Shown here one piece after another: positions 20,667 to 32,600 of a stretch of DNA of 64,000 bases. Position numbers and translations under genes: made by a program. The stretch spans positions 2,604,001 to 2,668,000 of the forward strand of contig SPDT01000005.1 in NCBI GenBank assembly GCA_008477525.1, written 5' to 3'. This DNA comes from Hypomyces perniciosus. Taxonomy: Eukaryota; Ascomycota; Sordariomycetes; Hypocreales; Hypocreaceae. How positions within the stretch are numbered: position 1 is the first letter of the stretch; the number at the start of each line of letters is the position of its first letter. The notes beneath the pieces were generated by a model. That model was given only the letters and a program-made list of their open reading frames with translations, was not told the origin of the DNA and ran no database searches.

Positions 20667-22230
20667 ATGCCACCGCAACTTCGCGCCTTCGGCGCCGGGC
20701 CCGGCGTCGGCGCGCCGTTCCACCAGCCTGGCTTCCCCTCGCACGGCCAGCCCCAGGGAGGCCCCCTCGGCGGGAGTCAGTATCTCAACGCCAACGCGCA
20801 GATCAGCCCCTTCGCCGCGGCCAACACCAATGCCTTCAACGGTGGCGGGCTCAATGGAGCGGGCTCTGGGTTCGCAGACACGGGGTTCGGCAGCCAGAGC
20901 GCGAGGATGGGGTTCGCGCATGGACCGGGGGCGGCGGCAGCTCTCCAACAGCCGCAGCACGGCGGCCAGGTGCAGCACAATGTGTTGATGGAGCACCCGA
21001 CGATGAGGACACAGCAGTCGAATAAGGGCAGGATACGCGAAGTGTGGAAACATAACCTACATGAGGAAATGGCCGTGCTCAGAGACCTTGTGGACAAATA
21101 CCCTTACATTGCGATGGTGAGTTGACGGCGGATTGGCGGGATCAATGCCCTGTCTCTTTTTTCTTGTCTGGGTGGTGGTCGGCTGACTCTGCGAAACAAA
21201 GGATACTGAATTTCCGGGCGTCGTATCGAGACCCATGGGTGGGTTCAGAGGGAAAAGCGATTATCACTACCAATGTTTGCGTACCAACGTGGACATGCTC
21301 AAGGTCATCCAAATCGGTCTTACACTATTCAACGAAGATGGCGAGACGCCGCCGGCGAGGCCTGGGCCTGAACTCGGACTGAGTCCAGCGGCAAGGAGAA
21401 ACATCGGGCAGGGACCATTCCCTTACTCCTGGCAGTTCAACTTCAAATTCTCCCTAAAGGACGACATGTACAACGAGAAGTCGATCGAGTCTCTCCAACA
21501 GGCTGGCATTGACTTTAACCTTCTGGAGCGCGACGGCATCGACCCCCACGAGTTCGCCTCATTACTTATTCCATCTGGGTTAGTCTGCTTTGATAATGTC
21601 CGGTGGATTTCTTTCCATGGTGGCTACGACTTTGGCTATCTGACCAAGCTTCTGATTTGCATGCCTCTCCCTAATGATGAAGTGGACTTTGACCACAAGA
21701 TGAAGCTTTACTTCCCCTCTACCTACGATGTGAAGCATCTTATGAAGCATGCTATCAAACTTCATAATTCCGGACTCCTTACACCCAGCGACCCCAGCAG
21801 CGCAGAAATCCTGCAAAAGTTCGAGCACAAGTCAGGCCTTGAGAATATTGCGGAGACGCTCAAGGTCAAACGCATTGGCTCGGCTCACCAGGCAGGCTCC
21901 GACTCCCTCCTTACGGGTAAGGTGTTCTTCCAGATGCGCGACAAGATCTTCAACGGCGAGATCCCAGACGAGCACGTTGGCAAGGTTTGGGGCCTCGGCA
22001 TCCCTGACGTCGGCCTCATTATGTCCTCCATGATGGGTCAGGGCGGAAACGAGAACGTCAACGGAAACGGCGCCACACCGAGCACGCCCAATACCGGTAG
22101 CGTCGGTCTGGTCACGACTCCTGCGGCCCAAACCCACAACACGAACGGCCTGTCGCATATGGGACCCATGACTCCCGGTGGTGGAGGCGGTGTCTTTGGC
22201 AACTTTGCGTTTGGGGGTAATAGCAGATAG
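20667..22230 (+). CDS. pop2: CCR4-NOT deadenylase subunit POP2/CAF1 (CNOT7 family)
   Basis: Exon 1 is 20667-21116 and exon 2 is 21202-22230. The 85 bp intron starts GTGAGT and ends AAAG, and the product is 492 residues. This DEDD-type 3'-5' exonuclease shortens mRNA poly(A) tails within CCR4-NOT. The first 110 residues are Gly/Gln/Pro-rich. The nuclease starts near IREVWKHNLHEEM, and the intron falls just before the catalytic DTEFPG (D151, E153). GYDFGYL (D293) and AHQAGSDSLLTG (H379, D384) complete the active site, so it should be active. The C-tail (about 75 residues) is Gly/Asn/Pro-rich. The insert PARPGPELGLSPAARRNIGQGP after NEDGE is longer than in the animal enzymes. Confidence 0.95.
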
Positions 22231-23074
22231 GGTTCTGCAGTGGCTTGCCACCTGCCCTCGTATTGACACCTTTTGGCTTTCTCTCCTTTCACCTCATTTT
22301 CCCCCGTGTCTTCCGCTTTATCTCTGAGCAATCCATGGCCGGCCGGTCCAGGCGTCAAAGGGGAGGGCGAGCTAGCAGATACGTCGCTCTTACCGGTGTT
22401 TGTGTTTTTCATGTCCGTGTATTGTTGTCGAATTGATTGGCCGCCCACGCGGTTTTACCAAGGACAGACAGCTCAAGCCTTCTTTCTAACCCCCATCCAC
22501 CACCCTGAGATGAGGAGGAGGTCTAAAAGTCGTCATGCGTATATGAGGGAGGGGAACAAGGGGGAGTTTTTGGGAAACTTAAAGGGAGGATCGGTGGGAA
22601 GGGATGGATGGACGGACGTGATGGATGATGAAATTGCGGCGGCTCTGGCTGTGGTTTATTTTTTATTAGTCCGGTTTGGGTTGCCCGCTGTGTATTGTAT
22701 CTCTCTTGTCATCTCTCTGCCGGAAAGGGAGTTTTTAAAAATAAACTTCCCTTTTGGTGGCACACTATTGAGGTTTGGGAACGGATACAGATGCGTGTAT
22801 TGTAATTGTCGTAATGCATGATGTGATTGATGTAAGTTACCCACCCCTTCCATGCAGCGGAATACTACAAAAATACTAATACCAAGGTCGCTCGAGACTC
22901 CTCCAACTCCATATTCATAACTTGACCGCGTAAGAATAAATCATCAAGACCCTGACAACACCAAAGGAATGTGATAAGACCCATATTTTGCCCTGCTGGA
23001 AACCCACGAAACCAAGAGTCACAAGTACTCCTCCTCCAAAACCCGTGGGGATAGCACATCTATTCCAAGTCGTC
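22231..23074. other. Convergent intergenic region between POP2 and Gid9
   Basis: 3' flanks of both genes. No frame with recognisable coding character and no repeats were seen. Confidence 0.45.
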
Positions 23075-24441
23075 TCAAGTAATGAAGACCTTCTTCAGTG
23101 CGTCCACGGGGAAATTTTCTCCAGTAAGCGGATCCCTGACCTCATAGGACGGCAGGCCGGCTTTCTTTGCCTGCTCTTCAAGCCGCTGCTTGCCATACAC
23201 TCTGCCGTTCGGGAGGAGGAGTAGGTCATGCTCCACGTGGCTCTTTGTGTGATGTGCATATGGCACATTGCGCGCCAGATCGTTTAGCTCCGTAGAACAA
23301 ATAGGACAAACGCCGTGGCCAAGCGTAGAGGCAGTTTCACGGTCTTCAGTGCCCAAGGAGTGGCAAGCAGGTGTTTTCAATGCTGATAGACCGGATGAGA
23401 GGGCGATGTGCAGGAGGGGCACGGAGGGAAGGGCGAGCAGGCTGTTGTGCGCCGTGGTGAAGAGGTCGGCGAGCTCCACCCAGCGAGAGGGCTTGTAGAG
23501 GTCGCTGTACGTGATGGCAGCGGGACTGTCCGGGGGGATAGCGAGTAGGCCGCAAGCGTGCTTTACGTCTTTGGGGTATGTGTTCCAGTAGGGCATGAGG
23601 TACTTCTTTGCATGGGCGATGGCCTCGATGAGCTTGGGTTCGGATTGCGTGCGAATGAGTTCGATGTACTGCTGGAGGCGTAGCATGAACTCGAGTTTAC
23701 TCTGCTACCGGTCAGCTTGTTCAAGAGTGAATGAAACAAAGAAAAACAGGGTCAACGTAGGGAGATCGGCCATACCTCCATCTTTCGCAGCTCTTTCTTG
23801 TTGTCTGTACACCAAGCCAGCGCCTCAGTGACACTCCCGTTCAAAAGCGCCTCCCGGATACGGCTCATGCCGACAAACGTATCAATATCCACCAGTGCCT
23901 CCATGCCCTTCTCATTCGCCAGCTCCCTCGCACTTTCATTATACCCGTGTCGCAGGAGATAGTCAGCCAGCAAACGATCCAGTCGCTTACGGCTCCACCC
24001 CTCGTACTTGACGTCCTCGACGCTCCTCATAGAGTACAGCTCGTCGAGGTGGGAGATACGTGCGGCAGTCTGACTATGCAGACGAGCCTCCTCGTCAGCA
24101 TAGGTCGTCAACTTGCGCTTCACGCCGCGCATCTTGGCCAGCATGGTGTCAATGTTGCGAAGGACATCCTGCTGGGAGGCACGGCCCGAGAGAGCAGCAG
24201 TGGCGGAATCTTTGAGGAGCGTTTTGAGAGCCGAAGTGTCCTTCTCGATAGTAAAGTGTGCAGAGCGGAAGTTTTTGCGTAGAAGCTCGTGTGGAAGACG
24301 CAAGAGCGGTTGGTCCTGAGATTATTAGTCCTCGGGCGTTTGTATGGCGCAATGTGCTTCGAGGGGGAGGGGGAGAGGGATTCTGCTTACGAGGAGGAGA
24401 TGGTCGTTGTGTTTGAGGTTGGAATTCTCGTGATCAGCCAT
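23075..24441 (-). CDS. fyv10: GID/CTLH E3 ubiquitin ligase subunit Fyv10/Gid9 (MAEA orthologue)
   Basis: There are three exons: 24441-24391, 24315-23776 and 23701-23075. The introns are GTAAGC...CTCAG (75 bp) and GTATGG...GCAG (74 bp), and the product is 405 residues, close to human MAEA. A LisH motif is at about 126-158 ([22 protein letters not shown]), followed by CTLH and CRA regions. The C-terminal degenerate RING of the Gid type runs from residue 329 (CPICS...HHTKSH). It is one of the two RING subunits of the GID complex, which in yeast degrades gluconeogenic enzymes. Splice joins restore the conserved [23 protein letters not shown]. The gene has a short first exon encoding 17 residues. 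Confidence 0.93.
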
Positions 24442-24831
24442 TGTTGGAGTTGTGGACCAAAACTGTTCAAACCGGAAGACGCACCGGCGGGATGAAGCCG
24501 GAAGAAGATGGTGTGATGCTCGGAGGAGTGGTGAGGTTGATGTTGCCAAACCGCTTATCTTATCGGGATGGCAGTGACGTACCGACTGATCGCGGATTGT
24601 GGGACTGAAGCTCCAAACCACCTACATAACACAAAATAGCAGTTCTGCAATTTACGAAAACGCGGGTTTGTCATTCAAATCTATATTATTACTCCTCATT
24701 ATATTAAGTCATGTTCTCTGATCGTCTTAATGGTATGTCGTCAGTGCATCCAACTATTCATTTCCTCATGTCCAAGCTTTGGAGGATATGTAGAAGCAAC
24801 CTGCACTCTTCTCACAAGTCAAGCAGATCCA
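24442..24831. promoter_or_regulatory. Upstream region of Gid9, downstream of the phosphatase
   Basis: This 390 bp stretch lies between two minus-strand genes and should contain the Gid9 promoter and the phosphatase terminator. No distinct motif was identified. Confidence 0.4.
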
Positions 24832-26231
24832 TCACCTCCGACGAGGTAGTTCAAACTTCTTCTGTGGACTTGCCCTCCAAGCAAAAGCAGTATAGTTACA
24901 TGTGGGACAATACGATTTGTCGTTTGGAGTGGCGGGATACCAATCCCTCCCGTACGTCGAGTTGAGAGATACGGCTCCCACCACATTGCCGCTCTCCAGT
25001 CTGATCCATGTCTCGGCCTCCCAATTGTGGCGAAGCGTCTCGAGAGACACGCGGATTTGCCTCGCACCACGGATCCAATTACCATAGCCGCCGTATCCGG
25101 AGTGCTGCCCGAAGCAGAGATTGACCCCATTGCCTGCGACCGTCATGCCTGGGACGAGCCGATCCCATTTATAGCACCATGTAGCGCCGTGATCGTGGCC
25201 CGAGAAGAGGCCAATGAGTCCGGGTGTCGATACAATGGCTTGCATGAATGGAACATCCTGACCGCCATACTCGCAGGAACCGTCGTCGCGGCCGTCTGGG
25301 CACCAGCCCTTTGCTTGCTGAGCGAGTGGGTAATCGTCGTTGATTCCCGGTTGGTAGTTCGGATTGATACTGTTTTCTCCATGCTCCGTCTGCAGCGCTA
25401 GCGATGCATTTGTAGGGATATGGACGAAGGCAAGCGAAGGGATAATGCGTCCGAATCGTGCAGTGAACCGTCTGCTGGTCTGTTGGAACCAATCCACCAC
25501 ACTGGTATCAACCCAACCCGGTTGACCGCGACGGCCGCCATCTGCGTTGTGCTCTTGGAAGTAGAAGCCGCCTCGACTGTCGAAGAACCATAGCAGAAGT
25601 TCCGGCGCACATTCCCATTCATTACACCCAGGGGGGTATACGGGCAGGTAGTAGTTGGAGATGCCAGCGTTTCGTCCCGGGACCATCCTACGTGTCCGGG
25701 AATTTGGCCAGCGCTGCTCCCGCTTGAGAATTGCCTCCGCCGATATGTTGAAGTCGTGGTCATGATTGCCGTACACTGATGCCCATGGTAATCTGCGCTC
25801 CAGCAAAGGCTGGACAATTTGGTCGACATACAATGTGCTGTTCTCCCGGAATGTGTTTTCGCCTGTAATGAGATCACCGTTGAGGACGACTAGTCCGGGG
25901 GACTCGCGGTCAAGGACTTTGTTGATTACTTGAACAGAGTGTATGTCCTGTTGTGGCCCCCATGAATCCCAGGCATCTTGACATTATCAGTCAGCGTTGC
26001 ATGATCAGAGCTCTGAAGAACATGTCATGCTTCGATGGGGGACTTACTTTCGCCAAAATGAAGGTCCTCGAAGATGGATATTTGAAACGTCCCATCCCTT
26101 TCAAACGTCAGGGGACCAGTAGCACGAAGGCGTTGATTCTGCTTCTTGGGCCCTTTCGGTGTCGATGGCAATGGCGTTTGACCAGACAGAGCCACAAGGA
26201 ATGACAGGGCAAGCGTGAACTTGAACAACAT
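24832..26231 (-). CDS. Secreted calcineurin-like metallophosphatase (purple-acid-phosphatase-related)
   Basis: Exon 1 is 26231-26048 and exon 2 is 25976-24832. The 71 bp intron has a GTAAGT donor and a CTGAC branch, and the product is 442 residues. A signal peptide is clear (MLFKFTLALSFLVALSG). The metal-binding motifs appear in order: FEDLHFG (D56, H58), LNGDLITGEN, YGNHDHD, FVHIP and FSGHDHG. These are the blocks of the calcineurin-like phosphoesterase fold with a two-metal centre. The splice joins GE to NAWDSWGPQQD in frame. Many Cys and N-glycosylation sites fit secretion. The substrate is unknown; related fungal proteins are annotated as phosphatase DCR2-like or acid phosphatase. Confidence 0.9.
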
Positions 26232-27012
26232 CTCGCCTCGGTTAATCTAACGAACGCGATGTCGATGGCGATATCAGTGCTCTTCGCCTCTAGTTTGAGA
26301 GGCTGACTGTCAGAACCGGACTTTCCCGGCCTCATGGAGGGAGCAGGCCCATTTATAACATCTCCCCCAACAAGATCCTTGGCATGCACTCTCACGGTGT
26401 GGACTTTCTCTCTCCAACCCGGTAGTTGTGGATAGATGCGGCAGGCTCTATCCTCACGGCATTTGTAGAATTCATCTGCAACTGAATGACCCGTGTGCAT
26501 GTAGCCATCCGACTCTGCCTCGAGGATGGCAAAGGAAGGTGTCATTCGTGATATTTGGTGGAGGTTTTGAGCTGATGGATAAGTTCAGGAACACAGCCAG
26601 TACCATTCAAGAGACGGCCAACGTGCATTAGCTCGGAGATGAATCAATGCGACCCAAGGCCACCAAACCGATCATCCATGTAACCCTCCTGCAAGTCAAT
26701 ATAAACAAACACGTGGTGCTTGAGAGCACTGAGTGTCTTACATATTAGGCACTGCCTTTTAAATCATTACCCACCACCAATTCTATGGATTCTTTCTGCA
26801 GGCCGACGACATTTACCTGGGTGGCTTCCCATCATCACTTTTACTTGTACGGAGTATGACACCTTCTTTAGAAATTTCACGGTGGATTTTACCGGGATCA
26901 TGGGAAATAGCCAGAATGTCGCTGATCTTTCAGCAGTCTCCTCTCAGATTAATACTTGATGCTAGCCTGCATACCTCTGTCACAATCCCAGATCCCATCC
27001 AACAACGACAGT
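26232..27012. promoter_or_regulatory. Intergenic region upstream of the metallophosphatase gene
   Basis: This lies between two minus-strand genes. A reverse-orientation TACTCCGTA motif is at 26848-26856. No gene is recognised. Confidence 0.4.
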
Positions 27013-28251
27013 TCATTTGGATTCCTTCTTGGCAGAATCTACAATCTTCTTCGCCTTTTGGGACTTCTCTTCCAGTACCTTCTTGACATCCTCCAGTGTT
27101 TCGTTGAACAGTTTCTCGCCCTCCTCCTTGTGCTTGTCTGCAACTTGACTGAGCTGGTGTAGTTTGGACAAGATGTCACCTCCCTGGGGAATCTTCTTCA
27201 TGAGCTTATCAAGGTCCCAATCACCGGCAATATCTGACCTCTTGGAGCTGAGCTTCTTTGCCGCTTGAGTAACATAGCTTTCCAAGTCGCCGATGTCGCC
27301 GGATTCGACTGCAGACCGTGCCTTGCTAAAAAGTTCCTTGATGTTGCCTTGCTTGAGACTATCGGCGTTCTTCTCCACCAGTTCCTTGACCTTGGGGTTC
27401 TTTTCGAGCAATGGCTTCGCCTCTTCTAGCCCTTTCTTCCACGCCTCATCGCCCAGCTTCTGGACTTGTTGCACCTTGTCCTCGATGAGCTTGCGGGCTT
27501 TGTCCAGGTTGGCAGTACTAAATCCAGCCGCAAAGATGTCCTTCACTTGACCCCAGGTTTCATCGACTTGTTTCTTTGCTTCGGGTCCATATTCTTCACC
27601 CATCTTCTTTAGTTGATCAATGTTGCCTCCCAGCTTCTCCTTTAGCTGGGGGTGGTTGTCGAGAATGTCGGAGAAGGCATCTTCGGTGAGGTGGGCGATT
27701 TTCTTGGACAGATCGGTCAGCACGTCGTATGCCTTTGAGGCAGTCTCAAGACTCAGCCCAGACTTAGAGACATCCTGGAATTGCTTATATGCATCGTTGA
27801 TGATCTTGTCAACCTCGTCGTGGTGGTTCTTCCGAACCGTCTCCCAATCCTTGAATGCAGCATCCACATAGGCTCGGCCGCCAGGGATCCAGCCAATATA
27901 GGAATAAGCAAACTGCTTTATCGAGTCAATGGCTTGGTCGGCATTTGCGGTGTTTGTTTGGAGTTTCTTTGCGGCTTCTTGGTATGTTTTCTGAGCCTCG
28001 ATGATAGTCTTGTTCAGCTTGCCCGCGACCTGGCCAGCCGGAGTGTAGGAGTAAATGCCAAAGAAAAGCCCTGCGCCAACGAGGCCACCGGCTACTCCTA
28101 TGCCGAATTGAGCGCCTTTGGAAGCTCCATTGCTTGTCGATGAAGATGGAGACGATGACGATGATTGGAAGCGGATTGGTTGGCGTTTTGGAACGCGCGA
28201 GTATACACCTCGAGACAGGCTCAGCCTGGTCGCTGATCTGGCGGAGATCAT
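27013..28251 (-). CDS. Mitochondrial single-pass membrane protein with long amphipathic helical tail, unknown function
   Basis: A single 412-residue frame from the ATG at 28251. The N-terminus is Arg/Ser-rich without acids (MISARSATRLSLSRGVYSR), typical of a mitochondrial presequence. One Gly-rich transmembrane helix follows at about 47-70 (FGIGVAGGLVGAGLFFGIYSYTP). The remaining 340 residues are Lys/Glu/Ala-rich with repeated alpha-helical segments (for example AKKQVDETWGQVKDI and EAWKKGLEEAKPLL), resembling LEA-like or apolipoprotein-like helices. Placement in the inner membrane with a soluble helical domain is likely. No enzyme motif is visible and the gene has no recognised name. Confidence 0.85.
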   Translation of the reverse strand: MISARSATRLSLSRGVYSRVPKRQPIRFQSSSSSPSSSTSNGASKGAQFGIGVAGGLVGAGLFFGIYSYTPAGQVAGKLNKTIIEAQKTYQEAAKKLQTNTANADQAIDSIKQFAYSYIGWIPGGRAYVDAAFKDWETVRKNHHDEVDKIINDAYKQFQDVSKSGLSLETASKAYDVLTDLSKKIAHLTEDAFSDILDNHPQLKEKLGGNIDQLKKMGEEYGPEAKKQVDETWGQVKDIFAAGFSTANLDKARKLIEDKVQQVQKLGDEAWKKGLEEAKPLLEKNPKVKELVEKNADSLKQGNIKELFSKARSAVESGDIGDLESYVTQAAKKLSSKRSDIAGDWDLDKLMKKIPQGGDILSKLHQLSQVADKHKEEGEKLFNETLEDVKKVLEEKSQKAKKIVDSAKKESK

Positions 28252-28673
28252 TGTAGGAATGGGGAATTAAATAGGTAGACAGGACCGTAATTTAGAAGAA
28301 ATTCGGGGATTGGTCAAGTATTTCGATGGCTATCGACAAGACTCAAGTGTTCGAGGAGTTCAAGCTAATTGCTGAAAGGAACAGCGTACGATCAACGATG
28401 TTGTAGAAGATTTAAATACACAACAACATGTACCTTTTTTGGAGTGAATTATGACATCATGATGCAATGGAAGCTTAAATGAGACACGAAGAGGCTGCGT
28501 TTGGCAAGTTTCCGGACTTGGTGATATTTGCTCCGGAAACATGACGTCAATGATGCCAGACAGGGACGCAGGCGTGCGGAAGAACCCCCGTTCTCTTCCA
28601 CCATTCCTATAGGAATTGTCGTTAATGTCTGTTTGCACAATCTTTGCTGCCTCGGCATGCATTTTGTGTCTTC

Positions 28674-29149
28674 TTATTGATCATTTGATGGCCGGCAGTA
28701 TTGCAGCTGGACAACGCCGACCTTGTCGGTGGATATCACTGATCGGGTTATTGGATAGGCGGCTTGTTGAGACATAGGAATGCCTAGACCCAGGTCAAAC
28801 ATGGCATGCAGAAGAATAACAAGGTGTTCCGGGGGTACTAAAAACTTGAGACGCAAGGAAAGATGAGACAGCCCACCCAGAATGATAAGACATCCATTGA
28901 TAAAGGTCAGTTGAGTAGGAATGAAGGTGCGCAACAATTTGGCGGCCTCACTCAGATTGAGGATCAGCCATACCTGTTGGCATATGCTATCATAACTTCC
29001 TAACAGAACTCGGAATGTTCTTTCTAGACTTTGAAGGCTATAATATGGCTGTTTTGTCGCCTCCTCATCAGGATCCTCTGGTCACCAAGCGCTTCCAACC
29101 TCCGATACAAGCAATCTGCAGGCACCTTTTCCGGCTGTTCTGGAGACAT
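28674..29149 (-). pseudogene. Broken unknown gene, head-to-head with the NLR gene
   Basis: An ATG at 29149 opens a frame reading M-S-P-E-Q-P-E-K and later RRLEALGDQR. At about 29070-29085 the coherent reading moves by one base to EDPDEEATKQPYYSLQSLERTFRV..., which stays open through a hydrophobic segment (LTFINGCLIILGGLSHLSLRLKFLVPP) to the TAA at 28674. No GT-AG intron fits the switch, so a frameshift is likely. Further minus-strand frames at 28662-28360 (NGGRERGFFRTPASL) may be the rest of the same gene. The family is not recognised. Confidence 0.4.
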
Positions 29150-29604
29150 ACAAAGGATATAATTACTCAGTCCTAGCTAGTCATTATTGATTGTCGTGAT
29201 ATCTGTATGAGTGAAGCTGGGGTCAGTATTCCAATGGCGGGAGAGTCCTGCTACATTATGTCGCTGCAGGCTCTTGAAAGAGAAGTGAACACAACATGCA
29301 GGGGCAAGGCCCTTATAAATCAAGCAGTCGCGATATCCAAAAAAGCCAAGATGTTATGTTAATGGTTGGCTGAGCGACGAACTGAAAATATCCAATGAAT
29401 GTCGAGTATTGGGCTGAACCCAGCAATCCCTGTTGTACCCCTCGCAGCTCGTTCTGCAGGCTGCCTCCTCTCTACACCCCCATCGTCGTGAGACATATTA
29501 TTATTCCACGTCTTTCTTCACGTTGGCCACGGGCAATCCGTCGAACTGAACCTATATCACATCAAGTATACTTATTTCTGGCAATACATGGCACACTACC
29601 TGGC
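29150..29604. promoter_or_regulatory. Bidirectional promoter region between the broken gene and the NLR gene
   Basis: Both genes start at its edges. The NLR frame stays open upstream of its chosen ATG back to 29395, so a longer N-terminus cannot be excluded, but those extra residues look like non-coding sequence. Confidence 0.4.
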
Positions 29605-32600
29605 ATGGAATCGACCTATAACCAGATCCATACACTCAACGCCACCGGCAACGCTCGCGTCCATGTCGGCAACGATGTTCAAGGCATTAACAAGGCGTGT
29701 CTTGCTGCGTTGAGAGCGACTGACCCTCGGCTCGATAAGAAACGTATCGAAGCCGACAATGGTGGTCTGTTAACAGATGTGTACGACTGGGTCTTGCATA
29801 CTGTCGAATTCCAACAATGGCGCAAGGACCAGGACTGTCGCTTGCTGTGGATCAGAAGCGACCCAGGAAAAGGCAAAACGATGCTGCTTTGCGGTATGAT
29901 CGACGAGTTAGAGAAGCTCGGGGACGGCGATGTTGCGTATTTCTTCTGTCAAACCACTGACAGACGCATCAGCAACGCTTTGGCGGTGCTGAGTGGCCTG
30001 CTCTATATGCTTGTCGACAGCCACCCTTTTCTGCTTCCTCATGTCCAAAAACGCTACGAGGTGGCGGGCGAACAGCTATTTAAGGATGTCAATGCCTGGA
30101 TCGCTCTCAATGAGATATTCTCAGATGTCTTGCAGGATGCCAGATTGGGTCATCTATACATCATTATTGATGCCCTTGATGAGTGCGAGACGGATTTGTC
30201 CAAACTTCTTAATCTAATCGTCTCAAATCTGACATTTCCTCGCATCAAATGGATTGTTTCCAGCCGAGATCGACCCGATATTCAGGAAGATTTGGAAACA
30301 GCAGGACCAAAGATCCTACTCAGTCTTGAGATGAATGCACAAATGGTGTGCTCTGCCGTCCAAGCTTACGTGAAGACAAAGGTGGACAACCTGGCAAAGA
30401 AGAAAACTCTCGACGAGGCAACTCGCAACACAGTCGAGAGGTATCTCCTGGCCGGCGCCAAGGGCACGTTCCTTTGGGTATCCATGGCGTGTGAGGCCCT
30501 GGGTAGAGTCCGACGCGCAAGGGTACTGAATGAGTTGCACACGTATCCTTCAGGATTGAATCGACTATATCGGCGAATGATGGATCAGATACTCCAAATG
30601 GAAAACCGCGACGACGTGGGTATCTGTTGTCGTATCCTAGCTTTCGCGGCGACAGCTTACCGACCGCTCACAAAAGACGAATTCGCGGGCTTCATCGACT
30701 TCACTAGCTTTGGGACAGTAGAAGAGCTGGTGCAAATTTGCGGCTCCTTTCTCTCCATCCGAGAAGGAAAAGTTTACATGGTTCATGCATCAGCGAAGGA
30801 ATTCTTGTCCATTGAGGTCGGGACTACCATCTATCCAAAGGGTGTACACCATATCCACTTCGAGATGTTTCAATGCTCATTGAAGGTTCTGGGGAAAGAA
30901 CTGAAACACGACATGCACTTATACACCGATGTATTGGAGCGTCTACGTTATCCATGTATCTACTGGGTTAGCCATCTCTGGGAAACGTTTGAGCATCCAG
31001 AATCGTCCACATATAATTCATCAACTTGGACGCTTCTTCAAGATTTCTTGGTCAAAGCATTCCTCTTCTGGATCGAGGAGCTCGGCGATTTAGACGATTT
31101 CTACACAGCACTTTCCACATTCGCAATAGTAGAACGATTACTTCTTGAATCGTCACCCCATTTACATGATAGCTGCGAGGTGATTCCCGTCAATAATAGC
31201 ACGAGCCAAATAACACTGCTTCAGTTTATTCGAGATGCACGCCGATTTATATCATCAAATTGGCCGCTAATATGTATGAAACCGCTTCAAGTATATATGA
31301 CAGCCCTGGCGTTCAGCCCCTCAAGCAGTGCGATTAAGCGGTTATTCCAGGCTCAGCTTCCGAAATGGATATCGGTGAAGCAAACAATGGAGGATGAATG
31401 GAGCTCTTGTATCATCACGCTTGAGGAGGGTAGTGAAGTGACCGCAATCTCAGTGTCACCCTACGACACGAGAATCCTGTCCGGCACAGATAACGGTGCA
31501 ATTAATGAATGGGACATTGATTCTGGGGAGCAAATGTCCACATTTGAAGGACATAGCGACAGGGTTTTTGCATTAAGAAGTTCGCATGACGGAGAATATC
31601 TCATATCAGCCTCGCTGGAGGGGACGGTTAAGATATGGGATGGGGAACACCAAACATGCGTCATGACCCTAGTGAATGCGGGTAACCGATTTGCTGTCTC
31701 TCCAGCTGTGAATGTGGTTGCAATGGCGTTGCATGATGGTATCAAGATATACGATATCACTACTGACAAGTTTATGATGCTCGGGGGCCCCGAAACAGGA
31801 ATCGAAATGATGGTGTTCTCACATAACGGTGACTGGCTCGCATTGGGTCTATCCAATAATGGCATTGAGATGTGGAGCATTCGATCAAGGGGATGCTCTA
31901 AGACATTTAGAGGCCATTGCGATTCCATTACTTTATTTATCTTCTCCCCCGACGATCAGCTGATTGTATCTGCATCATCTGATTCCACTGTTAAGATATG
32001 GAATATTGCCACACAAGAGTGCATTACCACATCCAAACATTCGGATGTCATATCCGACATTAAGTTCTCTCACTGTGGCTTTTGGTTTGCAACGGCCTCA
32101 CAAGATGGGTCCCTCAGCATGTGGAGAGCTTCAACTGGAGAATGTATTCGCACATTTCCAAGCTGTCACCTTGCAATACATCAGATCGCCATCTCCCATG
32201 ATAATCGGCTCATTGCATCAGCATTAGACCCCACAATTCAAGTATGGAATACTATATCTGGAGAGTGCGTGGAAACGCTCAATGGCCATCACGACAAGGT
32301 TTCTCATGTCGTCTTCTCTCACAATGATCGGTTCATTGTAACGGGGTCAAAGGACAGTACCGTCAGAATATGGGATAACAGTTGTTCGGAACGCATCACC
32401 GAATCCCAGAACCATCTATCTCACGTTACCGCGATTGCTTTCTCGAATAGTGGCAGTTGGATCGCATCAAGATCAGATGACATGACCGTGAAGCTATGGC
32501 GTACCCGAACAGTTGAATGCACCCACACCTTCAAGAGCAACATTAAGGACGCCACAATGCTATGCATCTCACCTGATGATAAACTAATCGCATTAGCGTC

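Noticed and set aside
20434..20988. A 184-codon frame overlapping the 5' part of POP2
   Set aside because: It is out of frame with POP2, low complexity, and arises from the GC-rich leader and first exon.
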